In this document: one piece after another, positions 19,119-26,351 of the stretch
Numbering within the stretch: position 1 is the stretch's first letter
Layout: every line of letters begins with the position of its first letter
Source of the DNA: Methanobacteriaceae archaeon
Lineage (GTDB): Archaea > Methanobacteriota > Methanobacteria > Methanobacteriales > Methanobacteriaceae
Direction of reading: 5' to 3'
NCBI GenBank assembly: GCA_011620845.1
Contig: WOYJ01000095.1
Span: 1-32,126, forward strand
DNA length: 32,126 nucleotides
Made by a program: the position numbers and the translations under genes
Notes under the pieces: model-generated
The model's input: only the letters and a program-made list of their open reading frames with translations
The model's database searches: none
What the model was told of the DNA's origin: nothing

Positions 19119-19193
19119 TGAAATTTAAAGTAAGAGGCGGAAATAGTTAAAAACTATTAATTGATAGTAATTAGAAATAATAAAGGGATTAAC

Positions 19194-19616
19194 ATGTCGA
19201 AAGAAACAGTTCGGAAACTACTAACCCAAAGCACGGACAAAACAGGAATCCAGTTTTTCCGCTACATATTCGTGGGTGGGGTGGCGTTTCTGGTTGATTT
19301 TGCCTCATTATATATTTTCACAGATTACATTGGTATATTCTATCTTATTTCTGCTGCAATTGCATTCATCTTAGGTTTAATAACCAATTACATCCTGAGC
19401 ATAAACTGGGTTTTCAACCGGAGATCCCTGGATAATAAAACCATTGAATTCAGTGTTTTCGCCTTTATAGGAATTGTAGGCCTGGGATTAAATGAACTAT
19501 TAATCTGGTTCTTCACAGCAGAAATAGGCTTATTCTACCTATTATCCAAAATTTCAGCAGCCATAATCATCCTGTTCTGGAATTTCTTCGCCCGAAAAGT
19601 AACTCTATTTAAATAG
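19194..19616 (+). CDS. GtrA-like membrane protein
   Basis: The 140-residue protein has four membrane helices (about 19-38, 45-66, 78-98, 108-134) and the GtrA signature: FFRYIFVGGVAFLVDF at the start, NYILSINWVFNRR in the middle, and a basic end NFFARKVTLFK. GtrA-like proteins are thought to flip polyprenyl-phosphate sugars across the membrane for glycan modification. The frame is open from a TTG at 19161, but the ATG at 19194 behind AAAGGGA fits the family start. It lies between the GT-C gene and the FAD oxidoreductase gene, 10 bases before the latter, consistent with an operon. Confidence 0.85.
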   Translation: MSKETVRKLLTQSTDKTGIQFFRYIFVGGVAFLVDFASLYIFTDYIGIFYLISAAIAFILGLITNYILSINWVFNRRSLDNKTIEFSVFAFIGIVGLGLNELLIWFFTAEIGLFYLLSKISAAIIILFWNFFARKVTLFK

Positions 19617-19626
19617 GTAAAAAACT

Positions 19627-21231
19627 ATGAAAGATGAAATAGCGGTCATCATAGGCGCTGGCCCAGCGGGTCTAACAGCAGCCTACCAATTACTGGACAA
19701 GACCACCATAAAACCAGTGATATTTGAGGCAACTGGTGATATCGGCGGTATTTCTAAAACTGTGGAATTTAATGGCAACCGCATGGATATTGGGGGGCAC
19801 AGATTCTTCTCCAAATCAGAGCAGATCATGGACTGGTGGAAAAACATCCTACCCCTCCAGGGAGCCCCTGCCAGGGATGACATCCTCCTGGACCGTGAAA
19901 TTCCACTATCTGAAAGTTCAAGTATAAAACCAATAGGAAGCCGTGAAAGTAGAACATACCCCCCTCCTGACCCGGAAAAAACTGATAAAGTTATGCTGAA
20001 CCGGAACAGGGTGTCCAGAATACTTTTCCTGCGCAAATTCTTTGACTACCCCATATCCTTGAACTTGAAAACATTGTCTAACCTGGGACTTGTTAAAACC
20101 ATCAAAATAGGGTTAAGCTATATTAAAACATCTATAAAACCTGTAAGAGATGAAAAATCCTTGGAAGACTTCTTTATAAACAGGTTCGGCCGGGAACTCT
20201 ACGAAACATTCTTTAAAGATTACACAGAGAAGGTCTGGGGAGTTCCCTGCAGTGAGATCAAGGCAGATTGGGGTGCCCAGAGAATTAAAGGGCTGTCCAT
20301 TTCAAAAGCCATAGCCCACAGTATAAAAAACAGTTACCAGAAGGATAGATCGACATCACAGAAGAAGGTGGAGACCAGCCTCATTGGACAGTTCATGTAT
20401 CCCAAATACGGTCCCGGACAGATGTGGGAAGAAGTCGCCCGGCAAATAACCAGCAACGGTGGTGAAATACACCGCAACCATGAGGTGGTGGAGTTATCCA
20501 GGGATGAAGATAGGATAACTGGGGTGAAAGTAAAAGACGAAAATGGTGATATAAAAACCTACCAGGCTGATTATCTCTTTTCTACCATGCCGGTGAAGGA
20601 TTTGATAGAATCCTTACCAGGAGTACCGGATGATATCCGGGAAATTGCCCGGGGTTTAATGTACCGGGATTTTATCACGGCAGGTATCCTTTTAGATGAA
20701 TTAAAAATTAAAAACCAGTCAAAAATAGAAACCATAAAGGATATAATCCCTGATAACTGGATATATGTCCAGGAAAAAGATGTTAAAATGGGCAGGATCC
20801 AGATATTCAACAACTGGAGCCCCTACATGGTTCAGGATGATAAAATCTTACTGGGACTGGAATACTTTGCAAATGAGGGTGATGAACTGTGGAATATGAG
20901 TGACGAAGATTTCATCTCCTTTGCCACCAGTGAGCTATCCCGTATCAGTGTGGCAGATAAAAAGGATATAATCGACAGTTTCGTGGTAAGAATGCCCAAA
21001 ACCTATCCTGCCTATTTCGGTTCGTATGAGAATTTCGATGTGATACGTAACTACACCGACAGGTTCGAAAATCTCTTTTTAATCGGTAGAAATGGGATGC
21101 ACCGCTACAACAACATGGACCATTCCATGCTCACCGCGATAAAAGCGGTGGACAACATAATCAATCATATAACTACTAAAGATAACCTATGGGCAGTTAA
21201 CGCTGAGGAAGATTATCATGAAGGGAACTGA
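19627..21231 (+). CDS. FAD-dependent amine-oxidase/UDP-galactopyranose-mutase-like oxidoreductase
   Basis: The 534-residue flavoprotein has the N-terminal dinucleotide motif GAGPAG (10-15), FEATGDIGGIS, DIGGHRFFSK (54-63), a middle segment ETFFKDYTEKVWGVPCSEI, and a C-terminal FAD contact LIGRNGMHRYNNMDHSM (about 485-501). It belongs to the COG1232-like group that includes protoporphyrinogen oxidase and UDP-galactopyranose mutase relatives. Members near GtrA and glycosyltransferase genes are thought to act on sugar nucleotides or lipid-linked sugars; the reaction is not known to me. It is co-directional with GtrA and followed 62 bases later by the second GT-C gene. Confidence 0.75.
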   Translation: MKDEIAVIIGAGPAGLTAAYQLLDKTTIKPVIFEATGDIGGISKTVEFNGNRMDIGGHRFFSKSEQIMDWWKNILPLQGAPARDDILLDREIPLSESSSIKPIGSRESRTYPPPDPEKTDKVMLNRNRVSRILFLRKFFDYPISLNLKTLSNLGLVKTIKIGLSYIKTSIKPVRDEKSLEDFFINRFGRELYETFFKDYTEKVWGVPCSEIKADWGAQRIKGLSISKAIAHSIKNSYQKDRSTSQKKVETSLIGQFMYPKYGPGQMWEEVARQITSNGGEIHRNHEVVELSRDEDRITGVKVKDENGDIKTYQADYLFSTMPVKDLIESLPGVPDDIREIARGLMYRDFITAGILLDELKIKNQSKIETIKDIIPDNWIYVQEKDVKMGRIQIFNNWSPYMVQDDKILLGLEYFANEGDELWNMSDEDFISFATSELSRISVADKKDIIDSFVVRMPKTYPAYFGSYENFDVIRNYTDRFENLFLIGRNGMHRYNNMDHSMLTAIKAVDNIINHITTKDNLWAVNAEEDYHEGN

Positions 21232-21293
21232 AATGAATATCACCAAGGAAATTAAATAATTACCAAGTAAATTAATACAATTTATGATTAAAC

Positions 21294-22850
21294 ATGCGGT
21301 TTTTCAACACCATCGACAAAAAACTGGTTATAATTCTAGTCCTGTATCTGGTACTGGGCTTAGCTCTCCTGGGCTACTACCAATACCAGATAAACCCGGA
21401 TGGTGTTGGTTACATACAGACCGCTTGGAAATACCTGAGCGGCGACTTTTATGGGGCAGTAAATGCCTACTGGGGGCCCTTACTCTCCTGGCTTTTGATT
21501 CCATTCCTCTATTTTAATAAGAACCCAAACTATGCACTTTATTCAGCTAAGATACTTTCCCTTATCCTTGGATTTTTTACCATAATGGGGGTTAGGCAGC
21601 TTTCCTATCGATTTGAGCTGGATGAAACGGTTGGCACAGCAGTACTTCTGATGATGGTGCCCGTTCTTCTTTACTTCGCTTTAAGTGTTGTTACACCAGA
21701 TTTACTGGTGGCATGTGTCCTGGTTTACTATCTATCAATAATATTCAACCCGAAATATCCAGATAAATTATCAAATGGTTTATTATGTGGTGCTCTGGGT
21801 GCAATTGCCTTTTTTGCTAAAAGTTTCCTGTTTCCCTTCTTTATTGCTCAGTTTCTTGTACTTAATCTGTTACATTATCATTACAGGGGAGATTATCCCA
21901 GGATTAAAATTACCAGGAATATGCTCATGGGATTCCTGGTATTCCTACTTATAAGTGGGGTATGGATTGGTTTAATCAGCTCTAAAGAGGGTGAGTTAAC
22001 CTTTGGAACATCTGGAGGGTATAACCACGCCCTGGTAGGTCCCCAGTCAGGTGGATTTCCCCAGTTTTACCAGGGACTCTCCGCTCCCGGGGAGATAGAT
22101 CAACAAAAGGCCCTTAAAGAGTGGAGTCCCTTTGAGTCCTGGAGTAATTTCACATTCCAGCTCCGATTAATCTGGAACAATCTGTGGCAAACTATATCCA
22201 TCTACCAATTCTTCTCCTGTTTATCGGTATTAATCATTTTAAGTAGTTTGCTGTTCTTATTACGTCCTTTTAAGAAGTTTACAGGTAAGAGTGATAGGGA
22301 AATTATCGTATTTTCCCTGATAACTCTTCTAATATATTCTGGAGGATATCTACCTGTTTTAGTAGAGGACAGATACTTATGGCCTATGTATATACTCCTG
22401 ATGTTGATGGGTGGACTTCTTATAAGTTTGATCTTTAAGAATTTACAGGTAAAGAAATCTCACTACGTAACTATTTTAAAAGGAGTTATAATTATCTTAT
22501 TTGCATTATCCTTCATCTTAATGCCTTTAAATTTCTTACATACTAATATAAACACTGGGAAGGACATATTCACTTTGAGCGATACCTTAAAAACTCAGTA
22601 CGGGGTGCAGGGCAACATAGCCACCAACGATAGGTTAATAGACACCCAATTTTTATCTTTCTACCTTAACACCACCTCCTTCGGCCAGTCAAAGAGGGAT
22701 ATTTCTGATGCAGAGCTCCAAATACAGTTGGAAAAATATAGAATCGATTACTACTTGGTATGGGGTAATTCAACACCCCATTTAACTAACTACAAGGAGA
22801 TAACTGGGGGTAAAATAAGAGATTTGAAGATTTATAGAAGGAATTTGTAG
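21294..22850 (+). CDS. GT-C type integral membrane glycosyltransferase (paralogue 2)
   Basis: The 518-residue protein has the same layout as the product of the gene at 17514: a first helix, an extracytosolic loop with YYQYQINPDGVGYIQ (about 26-40), some ten membrane segments, and a soluble C-terminal tail containing DYYLVWG and ITGGKIRDLKIY. The two differ throughout, so the duplication is old or they were acquired as a pair. The function is inferred to be transfer of a sugar from a prenyl-phosphate carrier. It ends the plus-strand block and converges on guaAA with only 41 bases between stop codons. Confidence 0.75.
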   Translation: MRFFNTIDKKLVIILVLYLVLGLALLGYYQYQINPDGVGYIQTAWKYLSGDFYGAVNAYWGPLLSWLLIPFLYFNKNPNYALYSAKILSLILGFFTIMGVRQLSYRFELDETVGTAVLLMMVPVLLYFALSVVTPDLLVACVLVYYLSIIFNPKYPDKLSNGLLCGALGAIAFFAKSFLFPFFIAQFLVLNLLHYHYRGDYPRIKITRNMLMGFLVFLLISGVWIGLISSKEGELTFGTSGGYNHALVGPQSGGFPQFYQGLSAPGEIDQQKALKEWSPFESWSNFTFQLRLIWNNLWQTISIYQFFSCLSVLIILSSLLFLLRPFKKFTGKSDREIIVFSLITLLIYSGGYLPVLVEDRYLWPMYILLMLMGGLLISLIFKNLQVKKSHYVTILKGVIIILFALSFILMPLNFLHTNINTGKDIFTLSDTLKTQYGVQGNIATNDRLIDTQFLSFYLNTTSFGQSKRDISDAELQIQLEKYRIDYYLVWGNSTPHLTNYKEITGGKIRDLKIYRRNL

Positions 22851-22891
22851 TATTATAAGGGGTTTGGGGTTATTAAAAAATTAGAACTGAC

Positions 22892-23458
22892 TTATTTTTT
22901 AAATTCCTGACATACCCGGTGGAAGTTTTCAAATATCATGTGGCCCTGTTTGGTATGGTGCACTTCAGGGTGGAACTGGATTCCATAGATAGGTTTATCC
23001 TTATGTTTCATGGCTTCTATATCGCACAGGGATGATGTAGCCAGTAATTTGAAATCTGGGGGTAAAGTTCTGACCTCGTCTTTATGGGAAGTCCATACAT
23101 CCATGGTTTTCCCCAGGCCGAGGAATATGTCGTTTTCATCCAGGATGGTGATGGTGTTTTTGGCGTAGCTTTCTATTCCTGCGCTTCCTATTTCTCCACC
23201 ATAAACCTGAGCTATGAGCTGGTGACCCAGACAGATGCCTAATATGGGGAGATCTAACTCTTTAATGTATTGAGAGGAGTTTCCAGCTCTTTCTATAGAG
23301 GGTCCTCCTCCCAGTATGATTCCTAAAGGTTCTTTCTCGTTTATCTCTTTTATAGGGGTTGTATTTGGTACGATTTCCGCTGGGAATTTTAGATAGTGAA
23401 GGCTCCGGTAGATGCGGTGATTATACTGTCCATGATTGCTGATGACCAATATTTTCAT
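22892..23458 (-). CDS. guaAA: GMP synthase subunit A (glutamine amidotransferase)
   Basis: This class I glutaminase supplies ammonia to guaAB for GMP synthesis. The 188 residues contain the oxyanion region LGGGPSIERAG (about 49-59), the nucleophile elbow GICLGHQ (Cys76), and the His/Glu of the triad in FHPEVHHT (His163, Glu165). The length is normal for the separate archaeal subunit. The ATG at 23456-23458 is clear, and AAGGAGAATGG lies just upstream. It is now separated from guaAB by the glycan block. Confidence 0.95.
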   Translation of the reverse strand: MKILVISNHGQYNHRIYRSLHYLKFPAEIVPNTTPIKEINEKEPLGIILGGGPSIERAGNSSQYIKELDLPILGICLGHQLIAQVYGGEIGSAGIESYAKNTITILDENDIFLGLGKTMDVWTSHKDEVRTLPPDFKLLATSSLCDIEAMKHKDKPIYGIQFHPEVHHTKQGHMIFENFHRVCQEFKK

Positions 23459-23528
23459 ATTCCATTCTCCTTGAATTTATTATAACCTAGTTTGATAATA
23501 AAACTATCATATCCAATTTCTGGAAAAA

Positions 23529-23536
23529 TTTATATC
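23529..23536 (+). promoter_or_regulatory. TATA box of the 49-residue membrane protein
   Basis: TTTATATC lies about 27 bases before the ATG at 23560. The distance implies a transcript starting at or within a few bases of the start codon, although a weak GGT lies near. Confidence 0.4.
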
Positions 23537-23559
23537 TTTAAAACCATAAAGATAGTGGT

Positions 23560-23709
23560 ATGGAATTAAGAGACATCCTATTTATAATTGTGGCTATAAT
23601 ACTCGCGGTCATTGTGTTTTATGTGTTTATATGGTTGTTACCAGTGATAATTATCCTAGTAATAGCATATATAATCTATCTGTTTTTAAGGGGACCATCC
23701 CGGTATTAA
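23560..23709 (+). CDS. small hydrophobic membrane protein, 49 residues
   Basis: An ATG at 23560 opens 49 codons to TAA (23707-23709). The product starts MELRDILFIIVAIILAVIV, has one long or two short membrane helices (about 6-26 and 27-43) split by a proline in WLLPVII, and ends in a basic FLRGPSRY. It has a TATA box at the right distance, and a symmetric A/T inverted repeat with a T-run follows the stop, so it looks like a self-contained gene. I do not recognise the family. Its role is unknown. Confidence 0.6.
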   Translation: MELRDILFIIVAIILAVIVFYVFIWLLPVIIILVIAYIIYLFLRGPSRY

Positions 23710-23717
23710 AAGCCCTA

Positions 23718-23742
23718 AATTATTAATTTTTTTTTAATAATT
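23718..23742 (+). terminator. A/T-rich inverted repeat with T-run
   Basis: AATTATTAA (23718-23726) and TTAATAATT (23734-23742) form a 9-bp inverted repeat around seven T residues, 9 bases after the stop of the small membrane protein gene. The oligo-T stretch suits archaeal intrinsic termination. Confidence 0.5.
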
Positions 23743-23760
23743 GAATTAATCAATGGAATG

Positions 23761-23806
23761 TATACTCAGAGGTTTAAAAATCAAAATTTATACTCAGAGG
23801 TTTAAA
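23761..23806 (+). repeat. 18-bp direct repeat with period 28 before DUF447 gene
   Basis: TATACTCAGAGGTTTAAA occurs twice, at 23761-23778 and 23789-23806, without mismatch. The second copy provides the SD (AGAGG) for the ATG at 23809; the first copy is a duplicate of that ribosome binding site without a start codon behind it. Confidence 0.8.
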
Positions 23807-23808
23807 TT

Positions 23809-24441
23809 ATGCTGGATCTTCACTCCATAAACATGAGAAGGGGAATGCTTTATGAAACAATTATAACCACTATAAATCCTGATAAAACACCAAACGCAGC
23901 ACCTATAGGGGTTATATGTAAGGATAAAGATGAAATAGTGGTTTATCTACATGAAGGATCCCGCACCATAAAAAATATAAAGAATAACAGGGCCTTCGTG
24001 GTCAACATACTTAAAGATCCCCTGGTCTTCGTGGAGTCCACAATGGGAAATCTGTCTCCGGAGCATTTCCTTGAATTTAATGATGAATTTAATGATAATT
24101 ACGCCATCCAGGGATCAGATGCCTATTTCCTTGCTAAAGTATATGATCTTAAGGATATAGAGAGGAAAGATCAGTTCGGCATCGATAAGAGTTCCATAAT
24201 AAGGGCCGATGTAGATGAAATTGTCAAAAATAAAGATTGTGTGGAACCTTTAAACCGCGCTATGTACGGTGTGGTAGAAGCGCTCGTCTATCTAACCCGG
24301 AAAGACATGGTAAGTGGAGAAACAGAGAAACTCTACAACCTCCGTATGAAGGAGATATCCCGGATAGTAAATAAGGTAGGTGCCAGGGAGCATAAAGAGG
24401 CCATTAAAAAGGTGATGACAGCCTGGAACGAGGATAAATAA
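23809..24441 (+). CDS. DUF447 family FMN-binding protein
   Basis: The 210-residue protein matches the archaeal DUF447 family, with a split-barrel flavin-binding fold (structures from methanogens contain FMN). The N-terminal half carries the barrel strands: YETIITTINPDKTPNAAPIGV (about 15-35), the glycine/arginine turn HEGSRTIKNIKNNRAFVVNI (about 48-67), and an acidic middle. The C-terminal part is helical (CVEPLNRAMYGVVEALVYLTR..). The enzymatic role is not established. The start ATG is fixed by the SD in the repeat just upstream. Confidence 0.8.
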   Translation: MLDLHSINMRRGMLYETIITTINPDKTPNAAPIGVICKDKDEIVVYLHEGSRTIKNIKNNRAFVVNILKDPLVFVESTMGNLSPEHFLEFNDEFNDNYAIQGSDAYFLAKVYDLKDIERKDQFGIDKSSIIRADVDEIVKNKDCVEPLNRAMYGVVEALVYLTRKDMVSGETEKLYNLRMKEISRIVNKVGAREHKEAIKKVMTAWNEDK

Positions 24442-24496
24442 TAATTCTCTTTTTTTCAGATAAATTGATTTAAGTGTTTCACCATATTAAATCGAT

Positions 24497-24967
24497 ATGA
24501 AGACATTAATACTGTACTATTCAAGAAGCGGACACACCGCGAAGATTGCCCAGGAACTTGCAGATGCTCTTGAAGGCGATATAGAAGAGATTATAGATAC
24601 AAAAAACCGATCAGGTATCATAGGCTGGTTACGCTCCGGGAGAGACGCTATGAATAAGTCACTCACCCTTTTAAAAGACCCAGTAAATGATCCAACAGAG
24701 TATGATCTTATAGTTATAGGCACGCCTAATTGGGCTGGTCATGTATCAACCCCAACCAGGACTTATATGCATCAAAACCAGGCGAAATTCAAGGAAATAG
24801 CCTTCTTCTGCACAGCAGGTGGAGATAACTTTACTGGACCCTTTAACGAAATGAAAGAACTTAATGGAAAATCGCCAGTGGCCACTCTTGGTGTAAGAGG
24901 GAAGGAAATCAAAGATGGAATTTACGAATCCAATTTGCAGGAGTTCATCAAAGCCCTCCCCATGTAA
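24497..24967 (+). CDS. flavodoxin family protein
   Basis: The 156-residue protein has the FMN phosphate-binding loop YYSRSGHTAKIA (7-18), the flavin-contact GTPNWAGHVSTPTRTYM (about 75-91) and AFFCTAGGDNFTGPF (about 102-116). It is of the short menaquinone/NAD(P)H quinone oxidoreductase-like flavodoxin type. It may carry electrons in this anaerobe, but the partner is unknown. It follows the DUF447 flavoprotein gene after 55 bases and precedes trmO after 37 bases on the same strand. Confidence 0.87.
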   Translation: MKTLILYYSRSGHTAKIAQELADALEGDIEEIIDTKNRSGIIGWLRSGRDAMNKSLTLLKDPVNDPTEYDLIVIGTPNWAGHVSTPTRTYMHQNQAKFKEIAFFCTAGGDNFTGPFNEMKELNGKSPVATLGVRGKEIKDGIYESNLQEFIKALPM

Positions 24968-25004
24968 AAGCCCTTTAATAAATATAAAATAGGAGTTTAT
25001 TTCT

Positions 25005-25400
25005 TTGAAACTTAATCAGATAGGGGTTATAAAATCTCCCTATAAAATTAGAACTGACGCTCCTCGTCAGGGACGGTACTCCGAGGATATAAGTGAAATA
25101 ATCGTTTTTGAAGATTATTCAGATGGACTGGACTCAATAGAAAGACATGGATATTTGTTAATATTATACTGGCAGGACAAAGCTGAGAGAGATAAGCTTA
25201 AAGCAACCCCAACGGGCGAGTTAAAGGAGAAAGGAGTGTTTTCCATCAGATCACCAGCACGACCGAATCCCATCGCACTCTGCCTGGTTAAGGTACTGAA
25301 AATAGAAAATAACACTATATTCGTAAAATGGCTGGATGCACTTGATGGATCGCCACTTCTGGATATAAAGCCGTTTATAAAGGAATTGGATTGTGTGTGA
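25005..25400 (+). CDS. trmO: TrmO/TsaA family tRNA methyltransferase-like protein
   Basis: The 131-residue protein belongs to the UPF0066 (TsaA/TrmO) family; the bacterial member TrmO makes the N6-methyl group of m6t6A37 in tRNA using SAM bound in a beta-barrel fold. Visible marks are the N-terminal IGVIKSPYKIRTDAPRQGRY (about 6-25) and the highly conserved GVFSIRSPARPNPIALC (about 76-92), then WLDALDGSPLLDIKPF (about 109-124). The start is TTG, supported by AGGAG at 24991-24995. The archaeal substrate may differ from the bacterial one. Confidence 0.82.
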   Translation: MKLNQIGVIKSPYKIRTDAPRQGRYSEDISEIIVFEDYSDGLDSIERHGYLLILYWQDKAERDKLKATPTGELKEKGVFSIRSPARPNPIALCLVKVLKIENNTIFVKWLDALDGSPLLDIKPFIKELDCV

Positions 25401-25423
25401 AGTTCTCTGATAAAAACTTCTTT

Positions 25424-26305
25424 TTATTTTTCCAAGTAAAACTCCTTACGCCGGGCCTCCAGTAGATTAGGCTTTTTATCTACCAGTTCGGATGCCACCA
25501 TCAATCTATTTTCTGATTCTTCCTGTACTGATTTTATAAAATCAAAACAGCGGATATCTCTTAGAAGATGGTGATCCACCACTATTTTAGGGATTTCCTG
25601 GGATAATGCGGTGAGATTAGCCCTTGCATTTTCAACATCTTCCTTTGAAAGGGCGAATCCAACAAGATAGAGGGGAGGTCCACTTAAAATTAATACGTCC
25701 GGATTTTCCTTGAGTATGTATTCTTTTGTTCCGTCATGAATAGGTCCCTGCACATCAGAGGCATGCATCACCGTTTCATTCTTATAACGAATGGTTACAG
25801 TTACTAAATAGCCCAGTTTGCTTCTCTGTGAACCATGGGGCAAGGCATTGGAAAAACTGATCTGTGTGTTTCCCACCTCGAAGGAGTTACCGTCGCTGTA
25901 GGTGATGTCCCGGTTTACATTATTTAAGTCTTTGAGAAGTTTACGGGCCAGACCCTGTTGGCTCTTGTTTATATTTTCTTCCGGGCTTTTGATGAATAAC
26001 TTCTTGTCCTGGTAGATCTCTTCAGCATGTTCCGGGCTGGAATCTATAAACATCCCCAGGGTAAATGGTGTGAAATGGTCATGGTGGTAGTGGCTGATGG
26101 TCACGATATCAGAAATGGGAGCATGTTCCTGTATCGCCGCCCTGGTCTCATGTAGAGCATCGAATTCTGTTTTCCACGGCGGTAAGCCGAACCTCTTCGG
26201 TCCTAAAGATGTGCCCGGGTCAACCAGTATTTTCTGGTCGGTTTCAATGAAGGTGGCCATGGACCTTACACCCAGACTTTCAAAGGCCAGTGGTGTGATT
26301 TTCAA
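25424..26305 (-). CDS. UPF0282 metallo-beta-lactamase-fold hydrolase
   Basis: The 293-residue protein matches the archaeal UPF0282 family. The metal-binding HxHxDH motif is present as SHYHHDH (71-77), with further ligands likely in LPHGSQRS, MHASDVQGP (Asp) and VVDHHLLRD. The substrate is unknown; the fold is that of the wider MBL hydrolase group. TTG is the start, behind AGGGAGAATG. It lies 46 bases after adenine deaminase on the same strand, so the two may be co-transcribed. Confidence 0.82.
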   Translation of the reverse strand: MKITPLAFESLGVRSMATFIETDQKILVDPGTSLGPKRFGLPPWKTEFDALHETRAAIQEHAPISDIVTISHYHHDHFTPFTLGMFIDSSPEHAEEIYQDKKLFIKSPEENINKSQQGLARKLLKDLNNVNRDITYSDGNSFEVGNTQISFSNALPHGSQRSKLGYLVTVTIRYKNETVMHASDVQGPIHDGTKEYILKENPDVLILSGPPLYLVGFALSKEDVENARANLTALSQEIPKIVVDHHLLRDIRCFDFIKSVQEESENRLMVASELVDKKPNLLEARRKEFYLEK

Positions 26306-26351
26306 AGTAACATTCTCCCTGAATATCTTTGATTTACCTAAAACAACTAAT

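Noticed and set aside
21284..21517. 77-residue ORF overlapping the start of the second GT-C gene
   Set aside because: It lies in another frame inside clearly coding sequence, is rich in Pro/Gly/Trp without domain features, and is a shadow frame.
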